DNA from: Reinekea forsetii
Lineage (GTDB): Bacteria > Pseudomonadota > Gammaproteobacteria > Pseudomonadales > Natronospirillaceae
Direction: 5' to 3'
DNA length: 64,000 nt
NCBI RefSeq assembly: GCF_018860385.1
Contig: NZ_JAHKPH010000019.1
Location: 62,001-126,000 of the forward strand
Every line of letters starts with the position of its first letter. The first letter of the stretch is position 1. Positions 1 through 9,067 of the stretch are shown piece by piece. The notes below the pieces were generated by a model, which saw only the letters and a program-made list of their open reading frames with translations, was not told where the DNA came from and did no database searches. Both the position numbers and the translations under genes were made by a program.

Positions 1-1
1 A

Positions 2-547
2 TCGAAGAAAAATAAAGATGCTTCGCAAAACTATTTATTAAATATGGCAAAGTACGATTTACCCGCCGTAGTTCAGTTTATAAATGAAAAACGCAATGCC
101 CCGATCCAGATGATCAGTGTAGGATACGGCGCTCAAATGGCTTTGCATTCCATTAACTATACGTTACCTATTGCGCACTATTATTGCGTCAACGCTAAGC
201 CAGTTAAAAGTAAAAAGCGCTACTGGATCCCTGGCATTAAATTGTTAAAGCGATTAAAACTTGTCGGTAAATCTTGGATAAAAGGTGCGGGTACAGAGTT
301 TGAACATCAGTCTTTTTTCCGACACGAACTCAAGCGCCATGGATTATTGTCATCGTTCACGTTTAAAGAAGGTAAAGAAGCGTTGCAAGCGATGAAGGGT
401 GTTGCCAATACCATCGTTTGGGTTGCTACAAATAAAAAAGGGGTGGCGTTGGCTAAGCGCCACCTCAAGCAGCAAGCCCGAGTGCAGCGCATTCTAGATA
501 AGGATGTAACCCCCACATTGCTAGAACTTGTTATTAAGCAATCTTAG
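2..547 (+). CDS. alpha/beta-hydrolase-like protein, 5' end missing
   Basis: The reading frame is open back to base 2 without a stop, so the gene very likely starts upstream of the window; an internal ATG lies at 44 but has no convincing ribosome site. The stretch DLPAVVQFI followed by an elbow-like segment ISVGYGAQMALH resembles the region around the nucleophile of alpha/beta hydrolases (usual pattern G-x-S-x-G). Here the expected serine is a glycine, so the protein may lack hydrolase activity or belong to a divergent branch. The C-terminal part is basic. It converges on the antiporter gene with only 3 bases between the stops. Family assignment is an inference from one motif. Confidence 0.5.
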   Translation, partial: SKKNKDASQNYLLNMAKYDLPAVVQFINEKRNAPIQMISVGYGAQMALHSINYTLPIAHYYCVNAKPVKSKKRYWIPGIKLLKRLKLVGKSWIKGAGTEFEHQSFFRHELKRHGLLSSFTFKEGKEALQAMKGVANTIVWVATNKKGVALAKRHLKQQARVQRILDKDVTPTLLELVIKQS

Positions 548-550
548 CAG

Positions 551-1708
551 TTAATCGCGTCGTAATTTATCTGAGACGGCTATAGGGTTATGAAAATTAA
601 ATACAATGATATAGCTAGAAATAGCAAAGGTTGCAATGGCCGTAGATTGAACTAATACCGCTGATTTCTCAGACATTAACGCTGCGCCCTGGGCAATAAA
701 GGTCACCAGTAGCGAAAACTCACTTATCTGACCTAACCTAAAGCCAATATCCCAGGCTAAATGGTTTGATTCACTTAACCGGTGCAGTAAAAACCGGAAT
801 ATGATTGGCTTGCCGACTAGTACAGTAGCTGTTAGCACTAATACTGGAACCCAAACATCTGCAAGCACTGCAATGTTTAATTGTGCGCCTAAGGTGAAGA
901 AGAACAGTATTAAGAAAAAATCCCTTAATGGTTTTAAATTGAGCGCAATAAATTGCGATATGGGGCTGCTTGCTAAGCTAATACCCGCGATGAAAGCGCC
1001 TATCTCGTATGATAACCCAAGTAACCCGTGAGCTAGCTCGCCAATGCCCAGGCACCAGCCAATGGTGAGTAAGAATATATATTCCTGGAAGCGATCGAAT
1101 TTACTGAACAAAGGTAAAATAACAAATTTAACCGCAGTAAAAGTAATGGCCGCTAAAATAGGCAGCATGATAAGTGGTTTTATCATGGAGAACACATCGG
1201 TCGTGCCGCTGCCAAGGCTTTCTATTGCCAGTAACACCAAAATTGCAACGAAATCTTGAATGAGCAATATGCCCACCATAAGCTCACCAGAGTGTTTATG
1301 GTGCAGTACGGTAGTAGGTAAAAGTTTAATTCCAATGATCGTACTCGAAAACATTAAGCACAATCCGATAATGATCGCTTCACTGGTAGGAAACCCCATT
1401 ATATTGGTTACGGTAAAGCCAATTAAAACAAACGCCACGCAACTAACAATACCAACAACGACACTTTTCTTGAGCGTTGATATTAAATTAGAAAGCTGCA
1501 TATCAAGCCCAAGTAAGAACAGCAAAAATATAATGCCAATCTCGGCCATATCGGTTAAAAGCTGGGTGTTTTCGACGACGGAAAACCCAAATGGCCCGAC
1601 AATTACGCCTAATGCGATGTAAGCAATAAGCAGCGGTTGTTTTGTGTAGAGAGCGAATGTGGCAAAAATTGCCGCACCCGTAAAAATAAGGAAGAAAGAA
1701 AAAACCAT
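551..1708 (-). CDS. CPA2-family cation:proton antiporter (Kef-type membrane domain)
   Basis: The 385-residue protein is almost entirely hydrophobic, with about 12 membrane segments, and carries the Na_H_Exchanger-domain pattern of Kef/CPA2 proteins (LGVIVGPFGFS near residue 35, then IIFLLFLLGLDM near residue 60). It should exchange K+ or Na+ for protons across the inner membrane. It lacks the C-terminal TrkA-N nucleotide-binding domain of KefB/KefC (about 600 residues), so it is the short, membrane-only form; gating by glutathione adducts is therefore not expected. It lies downstream of the DAHP synthase gene on the same strand with an 86-base gap and probably has its own promoter. Ion specificity cannot be read from the sequence. 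Confidence 0.85.
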   Translation of the reverse strand: MVFSFFLIFTGAAIFATFALYTKQPLLIAYIALGVIVGPFGFSVVENTQLLTDMAEIGIIFLLFLLGLDMQLSNLISTLKKSVVVGIVSCVAFVLIGFTVTNIMGFPTSEAIIIGLCLMFSSTIIGIKLLPTTVLHHKHSGELMVGILLIQDFVAILVLLAIESLGSGTTDVFSMIKPLIMLPILAAITFTAVKFVILPLFSKFDRFQEYIFLLTIGWCLGIGELAHGLLGLSYEIGAFIAGISLASSPISQFIALNLKPLRDFFLILFFFTLGAQLNIAVLADVWVPVLVLTATVLVGKPIIFRFLLHRLSESNHLAWDIGFRLGQISEFSLLVTFIAQGAALMSEKSAVLVQSTAIATFAISSYIIVFNFHNPIAVSDKLRRD

Positions 1709-1751
1709 AGTTTAATCGTTTAAATACAGTAGAGGATACAAGTTAAGAGTA

Positions 1752-1784
1752 GGGCACTGGTAGGTGATGTACCAGTGCCCTTTT
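1752..1784 (+). terminator. Strong hairpin with T-run on the plus strand, between two minus-strand genes
   Basis: An 11-bp perfect stem (GGGCACTGGTA, 1752-1762, pairing with 1770-1780) has a 7-base loop and is followed by TTTT only on the plus strand. The DAHP synthase gene upstream of it is on the minus strand, where no T-run follows the stem. It may still end DAHP synthase transcription inefficiently, or stop plus-strand transcription coming from antisense to the antiporter gene. Confidence 0.5.
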
Positions 1785-1794
1785 ATAATAAAGC

Positions 1795-2859
1795 TTAATT
1801 TCTTGATCTCAATGCCGTTGAGATCTTGTTGCTGATGTTTTTAAGCAAGGTATCGGTGGTTTTCCAGTCAATACAAGCGTCGGTTACTGATACACCATAG
1901 GTCATATCCGAGAGTGACTCTTTTATTTTTTGATTGCCAGCTTCAATATTGCTTTCAATCATAATGCCGATAATAGACTTATTGCCTTCTAGAATTTGGT
2001 TGGCCACATTTTCAGCGACTAGCGGTTGGAGATTGTGATCTTTGTTGGAGTTTGCATGAGAGCAATCAACCATAATATTGGGAGTTAGCTTGCCTTTAAT
2101 GAGCTCTTCTTCGCAAAGAGCGACAGAAACAGAATCATAATTTGGCTTGCCATTACCACCTCGTAATACTACATGGCCGTATGCATTTCCTTTCGTTTTA
2201 ATGATAGCCACTTGACCGTCACCATTGATACCTAAGAAATTGTGACCAGAAGACACGCTGTTAAGCGCGTTAATGGCAACTTCTAAACCACCGTCAGTAC
2301 CATTTTTGAAGCCAACTGCGCTCGATAAGCCGCTGGCCATTTCACGGTGTGTCTGGCTTTCGGTGGTTCGTGCGCCAATAGCCGACCAGCTGATTAAATC
2401 TTGCATGTATTGAGGTGAAATAGGGTCTAGTGCTTCAGTCGCTGTAGGTAAGCCAATCTCAGCAATATCGAGAAGCAATTTACGACCTATATGTAATCCT
2501 TCTTCAATTTTGAAGGAGTCGTTCAAATGCGGATCGTTGATTAACCCTTTCCAGCCAGTTGTGGTACGTGGTTTTTCAAAATAAACGCGCATTATGATAA
2601 GAAGGTCATCTTTAACTTCATCGCTGAGCTTTTTTAGACGACGTGCGTAGTCGAGTGCTGCTTCGGTATCGTGAATTGAACACGGACCTACAACAACCAT
2701 TAAACGGTCGTCTTTACGATCTAAAATATTTCTAACAGCGCTTCGGCCTTCTGCTATGGTGTTATAGGCAGAATCTGAAATGGGCAGTTCTTTTTTAAGA
2801 TCACTCGGTGTAATAAGAATAGTTTGACTATCAACATTGAGGTTATCAATTGGGTTCAT
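1795..2859 (-). CDS. 3-deoxy-7-phosphoheptulonate (DAHP) synthase, class I (AroF/G/H type)
   Basis: It catalyses condensation of phosphoenolpyruvate with erythrose 4-phosphate, the first step of the shikimate pathway to aromatic amino acids and folate. The 354 residues match the usual length of about 350. Clear family motifs are VGPCSIHD (about 56-63), MRVYFEKPRTT (about 90-100), GWKGLINDP, SWSAIGARTTESQ and VDCSHANS (metal and substrate site). Which feedback-sensitive isoenzyme it is (Phe, Tyr or Trp) cannot be told: parts resemble AroG and parts AroH of E. coli. It is monocistronic or leads weakly into the antiporter gene. The pabB gene at 6112-7482 uses chorismate from the same pathway. 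Confidence 0.95.
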   Translation of the reverse strand: MNPIDNLNVDSQTILITPSDLKKELPISDSAYNTIAEGRSAVRNILDRKDDRLMVVVGPCSIHDTEAALDYARRLKKLSDEVKDDLLIIMRVYFEKPRTTTGWKGLINDPHLNDSFKIEEGLHIGRKLLLDIAEIGLPTATEALDPISPQYMQDLISWSAIGARTTESQTHREMASGLSSAVGFKNGTDGGLEVAINALNSVSSGHNFLGINGDGQVAIIKTKGNAYGHVVLRGGNGKPNYDSVSVALCEEELIKGKLTPNIMVDCSHANSNKDHNLQPLVAENVANQILEGNKSIIGIMIESNIEAGNQKIKESLSDMTYGVSVTDACIDWKTTDTLLKNISNKISTALRSRN

Positions 2860-2957
2860 AATAATTTTGCGCTTGTGTGTTTGTGTAGTATGTAGGCTCT
2901 ATCATAAAGTGGTAAAGTTATAATTACAACCTGTATATAAATGTTTACGGAGTTTGA

Positions 2958-3395
2958 ATGGCCGTTAAAAAAAGTAAGTTTAAAACGATCGTTATCCCAA
3001 TAATACTTGCCTTAGGTTTTACCTTTGCCATGGTTTTAGCGGTAGATGAAATGGTCGCAAATCAAGGTGAATACAGGCCTTCAGTCTGGGATGTATTAAA
3101 TGGCCGAGGTGAGTTGCCTCAAGGTCGTGCTGAAGTGAGTCAACAAGTTGCAATTCAAGTATGCAAACAAGAAGCAATAGACTCCTATGGACGAGATTTA
3201 ATGCAAACTAATTTTGATAAACGATCATCACGTTATAATTCGGAGTTAAAGGTTCATACGGTTTTTGTGAATTTACGAGTTAAAGATCAAGAAGATTTAG
3301 ATCTTTACATTCGATGTGATGTATCTGCTGTCAACCGCCAAATGCTCGAAACTCGAATCAAAGGTGGTAAGGGCTTTGGTTTTTTTAAAAAGTAA
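2958..3395 (+). CDS. Conserved hypothetical single-pass membrane protein
   Basis: The product is 145 residues: a lysine-rich start, one hydrophobic segment at about residues 11-30 (uncleaved anchor or signal), then a soluble domain with two cysteines (about 79 and 126). The likely topology is inner-membrane anchored with the C-terminal domain in the periplasm. I recognise no catalytic motif. The start is preceded by a GGAG at 2949-2952. It is divergent from the DAHP synthase gene (98 bases between starts) and converges with the TSUP gene; both stop codons lie inside one 10-bp palindrome (TAAGCGCTTA, 3393-3402). Confidence 0.7.
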   Translation: MAVKKSKFKTIVIPIILALGFTFAMVLAVDEMVANQGEYRPSVWDVLNGRGELPQGRAEVSQQVAIQVCKQEAIDSYGRDLMQTNFDKRSSRYNSELKVHTVFVNLRVKDQEDLDLYIRCDVSAVNRQMLETRIKGGKGFGFFKK

Positions 3396-3399
3396 GCGC

Positions 3400-4191
3400 T
3401 TAAAAAATGGCGTACTTTAATCCTAAGCCTAAAAGCAGCCAAGCAAGAACTGGCTGTAAAATGGCCGAAGGTACTTTTTGGGTTAACTTCGAACCAATCT
3501 GAATGGCAGGTATCGACCCCATTAAAAGGGCGCCCAATAAGAAGAAGTCGACGTTGCCTAACTGCAAATGTACTAGTCCGGCAACAAATGTCAGGGGTAT
3601 GGCATGAGCAATATCGGTACCGACAATTTGGCTAGGCAAAAACTTTGGGTACAAAATTAACAGTACCGCGGTACCGATGGCTCCCGCACCAACCGAACTG
3701 AGAGTGACCAAAGCACCGAGAATGGCTCCAATCGCCCATAATTTTACAGCTTGCTTACGTGTTTGGTTGCCTTCTGTATCGTCTCGTGATGACTTTATCA
3801 GCTTGTTTTTAAATAAGATGGCCGAGGCCGTTAAGATCAGCATAAACCCTAACGCGGTTGTTAATATGTGGGTATAAGAGCCATTGTCATCAAACCAATA
3901 GGTTAATACTAGGCCGGTTAAGACAGCAGCGGGCAAGCTACCAGCTGCCATTGTTAACGCAATTTGCCAACGAATATTGTTCATCTTATGATGGCTATAA
4001 AGGCTGGAAGACTTAGTAATAGCGGCATACCAAAGGTCTGTGCCAATGGCAATTTGTGGTGGAAAACCAAAAAGCAACAATATTGGTGTCATCAGTGCAC
4101 CACCGCCAACGCCTGTCATGCCCACAATGAGCCCGACTGCTGCGCCTGCTGCTATAAACAAAAGTATTTCCATAACCATCCAAAAAGGCAT
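3400..4191 (-). CDS. TSUP-family (TauE/SafE) sulfite/sulfonate exporter-like permease
   Basis: The 263-residue protein has about eight hydrophobic segments and the two internally similar halves of the TauE/SafE (TSUP) family, with the N-terminal GAAVGLIVGMTGVGGG and the C-terminal LSSVGAGAIGTAVL glycine-rich motifs. Family members move small sulfur- or carbon-containing anions across the inner membrane. The position beside divergent cysB and near cysH suggests a sulfur substrate such as sulfite; this is inferred from context. The annotated start has no strong ribosome site; in-frame ATGs at 4179 and 4173 are alternatives. Confidence 0.85.
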   Translation of the reverse strand: MPFWMVMEILLFIAAGAAVGLIVGMTGVGGGALMTPILLLFGFPPQIAIGTDLWYAAITKSSSLYSHHKMNNIRWQIALTMAAGSLPAAVLTGLVLTYWFDDNGSYTHILTTALGFMLILTASAILFKNKLIKSSRDDTEGNQTRKQAVKLWAIGAILGALVTLSSVGAGAIGTAVLLILYPKFLPSQIVGTDIAHAIPLTFVAGLVHLQLGNVDFFLLGALLMGSIPAIQIGSKLTQKVPSAILQPVLAWLLLGLGLKYAIF

Positions 4192-4314
4192 AAATTAACA
4201 ATGTCGTTAATCTAACCTGTATGGTGTATTTCTAAAAAGAATAGTTATTGATATTTATATAACTAAAATGTAACTTAGGATAGTGACAAACATTTCTACA
4301 TACCACTAGGGTAA

Positions 4315-6017
<1,703 letters not shown>

Positions 6018-6111
6018 AAATGCTGCCAAAATTTGAATTGATCTGACTCTAGCATGGTCGCATCAATTCTAAAAATAACTGTATAAGATAAGAATATTAC
6101 ATAACGATTGG

Positions 6112-7482
6112 TTATAAGGTGTTTTCGGTCAATGCATCGAGAAGGCGTTGAATTTTTAATTCACTTTCTTGGTACTCGCTGTCTAAATCACTGTCGTATA
6201 CAAGGCCGCCACCGCCGCTGCAAGTAAGCTCGTTGCCTCTTTGCGTAAGAGTCCGAATCATAATGTTGCTGTCTAAATAACCTTCAAAAGACAAGAAAAA
6301 CGCAGTGCCACAATATTGCCGCCTTTGCACCACTTCTAATTCATCAATGATCTCCATGGCGCGCTTCTTCGGCGCACCTGTAATCGAGCCACCGGGAAAA
6401 GCATCTTTTAAAATATCCAGAGGGTGGCTAGTGGGCAGCTTTCTAGCACGTATACTGCTGACTAAATGGTGAACATTTTTAAAAGATTGCAATTCAAACA
6501 ACTTATCAACAGTGACTGAACCAGGCTCTGCATTTTTGGCTATGTCATTGCGAAGCAAGTCTACAATCATTAAGTTTTCAGCTTGGTCTTTTACGCTGTT
6601 TTGAAGTTCTATTTTTAACCACTCATCGGCTTGGGGTGTAATTCCGCGGGCACGAGTCCCTTTTATAGGCTGTGTGAAAATGGTATCGCCCTTTACTTGC
6701 AAAAAGCGTTCAGGAGAAACGCTCATAACCGCAACGTCATCAACCGCATGGTAAAATGAGAAGGGCGCTGACATGGAACTTAACAGTTTGCAGTAGTTGG
6801 CCCACGGTGTGACATTGCTGGTGCTAGACCATTGCCGAGTGAGGTTGGCTTGATAAATATCGCCAGCGTATATGTAATCTTTCACCTTCTTAAATGCTCG
6901 GCAATAGTGTTCATAGCTCATACTGCATTGCCAATGTAAATTGCTATTACTTTGCTTGGTCTGATTGTCCTTTTGTTCCGTGTTTGAGCTTGCCCATTGC
7001 TCTATTTTTTCTTTAATGCCTGTTGGGCATTCAGAGCGGATAAATACTTCGATGGATTGGTTGTTGTGGTCAACCTTACAGGCCCAATGATACAGGCCCA
7101 CCGTTGCAAGGGTTTTATCTTCAGTTGAACAGGCGTGTTTCGTTGCAACACCTTGTGTTTCCAAGCCTATCTCATAATTAAGATGCCCAGCTAGCCCTCC
7201 CGTAAACAGGCCTTTTGAAGGGGTATTCGCCGGCTCGCCGAGTTTTGACTTTAAAAGCTCGAAATAATCTCTGACAAGGTGTTCCGTTTCGCCTGAGAAA
7301 CAGCTTACTTGGCAGCTATTTTGACCTAAATACTGATAGGTTTCAGTAGGCCAAGCCGAAAACCACTCTTCTCCAGCCTTAGATTCAGGACCATTATGAA
7401 ACCATATAAAGCCATTTTCTGACGAAAGTGTCTGAGTAAGTACGATGACATCGGATAAATAGTCTAAAGTGATAACTTGCAA
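6112..7482 (-). CDS. pabB: Aminodeoxychorismate synthase component I (PabB)
   Basis: PabB aminates chorismate to 4-amino-4-deoxychorismate, using ammonia from the PabA glutaminase, for the p-aminobenzoate branch of folate synthesis. The 456 residues fit PabB (about 450) rather than TrpE (about 500). The chorismate-binding domain covers roughly the C-terminal 260 residues, with QANLTRQ, VSPERFL, PIKGTRARG, VDLLRND, FPGGSITGAPK and the GGGLVYDSD end. The PIKGT lysine is the residue that distinguishes ADC synthases from TrpE in this family. It is a single gene; pabA is not in the window. Confidence 0.93.
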   Translation of the reverse strand: MQVITLDYLSDVIVLTQTLSSENGFIWFHNGPESKAGEEWFSAWPTETYQYLGQNSCQVSCFSGETEHLVRDYFELLKSKLGEPANTPSKGLFTGGLAGHLNYEIGLETQGVATKHACSTEDKTLATVGLYHWACKVDHNNQSIEVFIRSECPTGIKEKIEQWASSNTEQKDNQTKQSNSNLHWQCSMSYEHYCRAFKKVKDYIYAGDIYQANLTRQWSSTSNVTPWANYCKLLSSMSAPFSFYHAVDDVAVMSVSPERFLQVKGDTIFTQPIKGTRARGITPQADEWLKIELQNSVKDQAENLMIVDLLRNDIAKNAEPGSVTVDKLFELQSFKNVHHLVSSIRARKLPTSHPLDILKDAFPGGSITGAPKKRAMEIIDELEVVQRRQYCGTAFFLSFEGYLDSNIMIRTLTQRGNELTCSGGGGLVYDSDLDSEYQESELKIQRLLDALTENTL

Positions 7483-7593
7483 TACAGAATCCAGTTAAGT
7501 GAGCGACAATCATAATAAATGGCCTATGGCCTTTTGTTGTGGCGCTAGTTTACACCAGAGTGGTATAAAACTTCTAAAGATTAGGAGAGTTAA

Positions 7594-8529
7594 ATGAGTA
7601 TATTGTTGGTCGTTGATGCCGCCTGCGATTTGCCAGCTACCTTTGTAGCAGAGCGAGGCATTGTTGTATTTCCTATTACAGTAAACGTAGATGGCAAGTT
7701 ATACGAAGACAGCAAAGACCCTGAAGAGCTTAAAGCCTTCTATGCCGATAACCTTTTAACGTTAGAGCACAAAGCCGAAACTATCGCCTTTAGCCCAGAA
7801 AAAATTCATCAAGTGTTTAAAGACGATATTCTAGAGTTTTTTGATTTTGCGTTGGTGCAAACGGCTAGCAAAGCACGCAGCCCAATTTTTAATAATTATG
7901 AACTGGCTCAACCTAAAATATTAAAAAGCTATAGAGACTTAGGAAAAACCGAAAAACCCTTTGCCATGAGAGTGATGAATTCAACCAATATGTTTGCAGG
8001 CCAGGGGTTGCTAGCCGCCTTTACATCCGATCTCATAAAAGCAGGAAAATCGCGACAAGAAATTTTAAAACTGTCGGAAGCGTTTAAAAATAAAATATAC
8101 GCCTACATGCTGCCACCCGAGGTGGGTTATATTCGTGAGCGGGCCAAAACACGAGGTGAAAACTCAGTGGGGGCTGTCAGTGCGTTTTTTGCGAAGTCGA
8201 TGAAAATAAAACCCATCATCCAATTTAAAAACGACGATACCGTCTCAGTGGCCAGTGTTAAAGGTTATCGCAATGCTGGTAACGGTTTATTTGAGTACGC
8301 AATTAAACGAATACAAAAAGGGCTCTTGTGCCAATATGTCGTAGTGAGTGTAGCAGGCGATGAGGCCGATTTAATGGCGTTTGAGCAATACCCGAAAATG
8401 TTGGCTGTCGCTAAAGAAAATAATGTACAAGTGTTGAGCTGCGTAATGGGCCTAAGTGGTGGAATAAACTTAGGGCCAGGTGCCATTTCATTAGCGCTGG
8501 CCGCTGAAGATCATGACTTTGAAGACTGA
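7594..8529 (+). CDS. DegV family fatty-acid-binding protein
   Basis: The 311-residue protein begins with the DegV signature (VDAACDLPATFVAERGIVVFPITVNVDG) and has the two-domain EDD fold length (280-315). Related proteins (FakB) bind a fatty acid and present it to a kinase; others in gammaproteobacteria have no known partner. No fakA-like kinase is seen in the window, so the role stays open. A clear AGGAG ribosome site at 7583-7587 precedes ATG 7594. It is monocistronic, followed by a hairpin terminator shared with the convergent FHA gene. Confidence 0.88.
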   Translation: MSILLVVDAACDLPATFVAERGIVVFPITVNVDGKLYEDSKDPEELKAFYADNLLTLEHKAETIAFSPEKIHQVFKDDILEFFDFALVQTASKARSPIFNNYELAQPKILKSYRDLGKTEKPFAMRVMNSTNMFAGQGLLAAFTSDLIKAGKSRQEILKLSEAFKNKIYAYMLPPEVGYIRERAKTRGENSVGAVSAFFAKSMKIKPIIQFKNDDTVSVASVKGYRNAGNGLFEYAIKRIQKGLLCQYVVVSVAGDEADLMAFEQYPKMLAVAKENNVQVLSCVMGLSGGINLGPGAISLALAAEDHDFED

Positions 8530-8553
8530 GGCAGGCGTATCCTAAAACAAAAA

Positions 8554-8576
8554 AGCAGTGGCATAGCGCCACTGCT
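8554..8576 (-). terminator. Bidirectional intrinsic terminator between degV-like and FHA genes
   Basis: A 9-bp perfect stem (AGCAGTGGC, 8554-8562 / 8568-8576) with a 5-base loop. On the minus strand it is followed by TTTTTGTTTT, a good terminator for the FHA gene. On the plus strand the tail is only moderately T-rich. Confidence 0.8.
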
Positions 8577-8581
8577 CCTTG

Positions 8582-8965
8582 TTATTTGTCTTTGGTGTAA
8601 TACACGCCAGGAATCCAGCTTTTGTGTACCTTTGCGGTTTCTTCGAAGCGATGCTCATTTTCATCAATAAACTTGAAGGATACAAAGCCAATTCTCACAA
8701 TGTCGTTGTGATGAATGGTGTGCTCTGAGATTTTCTCTTCATTAACAAATGAGCCATTGGTGCTTTTTAAATCAATTAAGCGGTAGTACGGCTGAGTCTG
8801 TTCGTCGTCAGCTGGATGGTACTCAAGCCAAGCATGATTGGCCGATACCGTGCTATCATCGAGCTGAATGTCGTTATCCGTAGCGCGACCTATCGACATG
8901 GTTTTTTGATCCAGTGGAAACTTATTTTGCACCACGTCATCTTTTATTTGCATTAAAAGGGGCAT
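8582..8965 (-). CDS. FHA-domain protein
   Basis: The 127-residue protein is essentially one forkhead-associated domain, which binds phosphothreonine: SIGRATDNDIQL (about 23-34), STVSANHAWLEY and DLKSTNGSFVNEEKI are the classic FHA motifs with the Gly-Arg, Ser-x-x-His and Asn-Gly residues. I chose ATG 8965 because AGGAG stands about 9 bases before it; an upstream TTG or ATG at 9076 would add 37 poorly coding residues and overlap the divergent kinase start. The neighbour on the other strand is a membrane Ser/Thr kinase, so this protein is a likely reader of that kinase's phosphorylation. Confidence 0.88.
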   Translation of the reverse strand: MPLLMQIKDDVVQNKFPLDQKTMSIGRATDNDIQLDDSTVSANHAWLEYHPADDEQTQPYYRLIDLKSTNGSFVNEEKISEHTIHHNDIVRIGFVSFKFIDENEHRFEETAKVHKSWIPGVYYTKDK

Positions 8966-9067
8966 TTCCGAGCTCCTGCGGTTGCCAAGTATGAATGATT
9001 TCGGGTATAGATTAGCAGGGTTAAATGTAAAACACTGATAAATCGTTAACAGAATGGTGACTAAATC

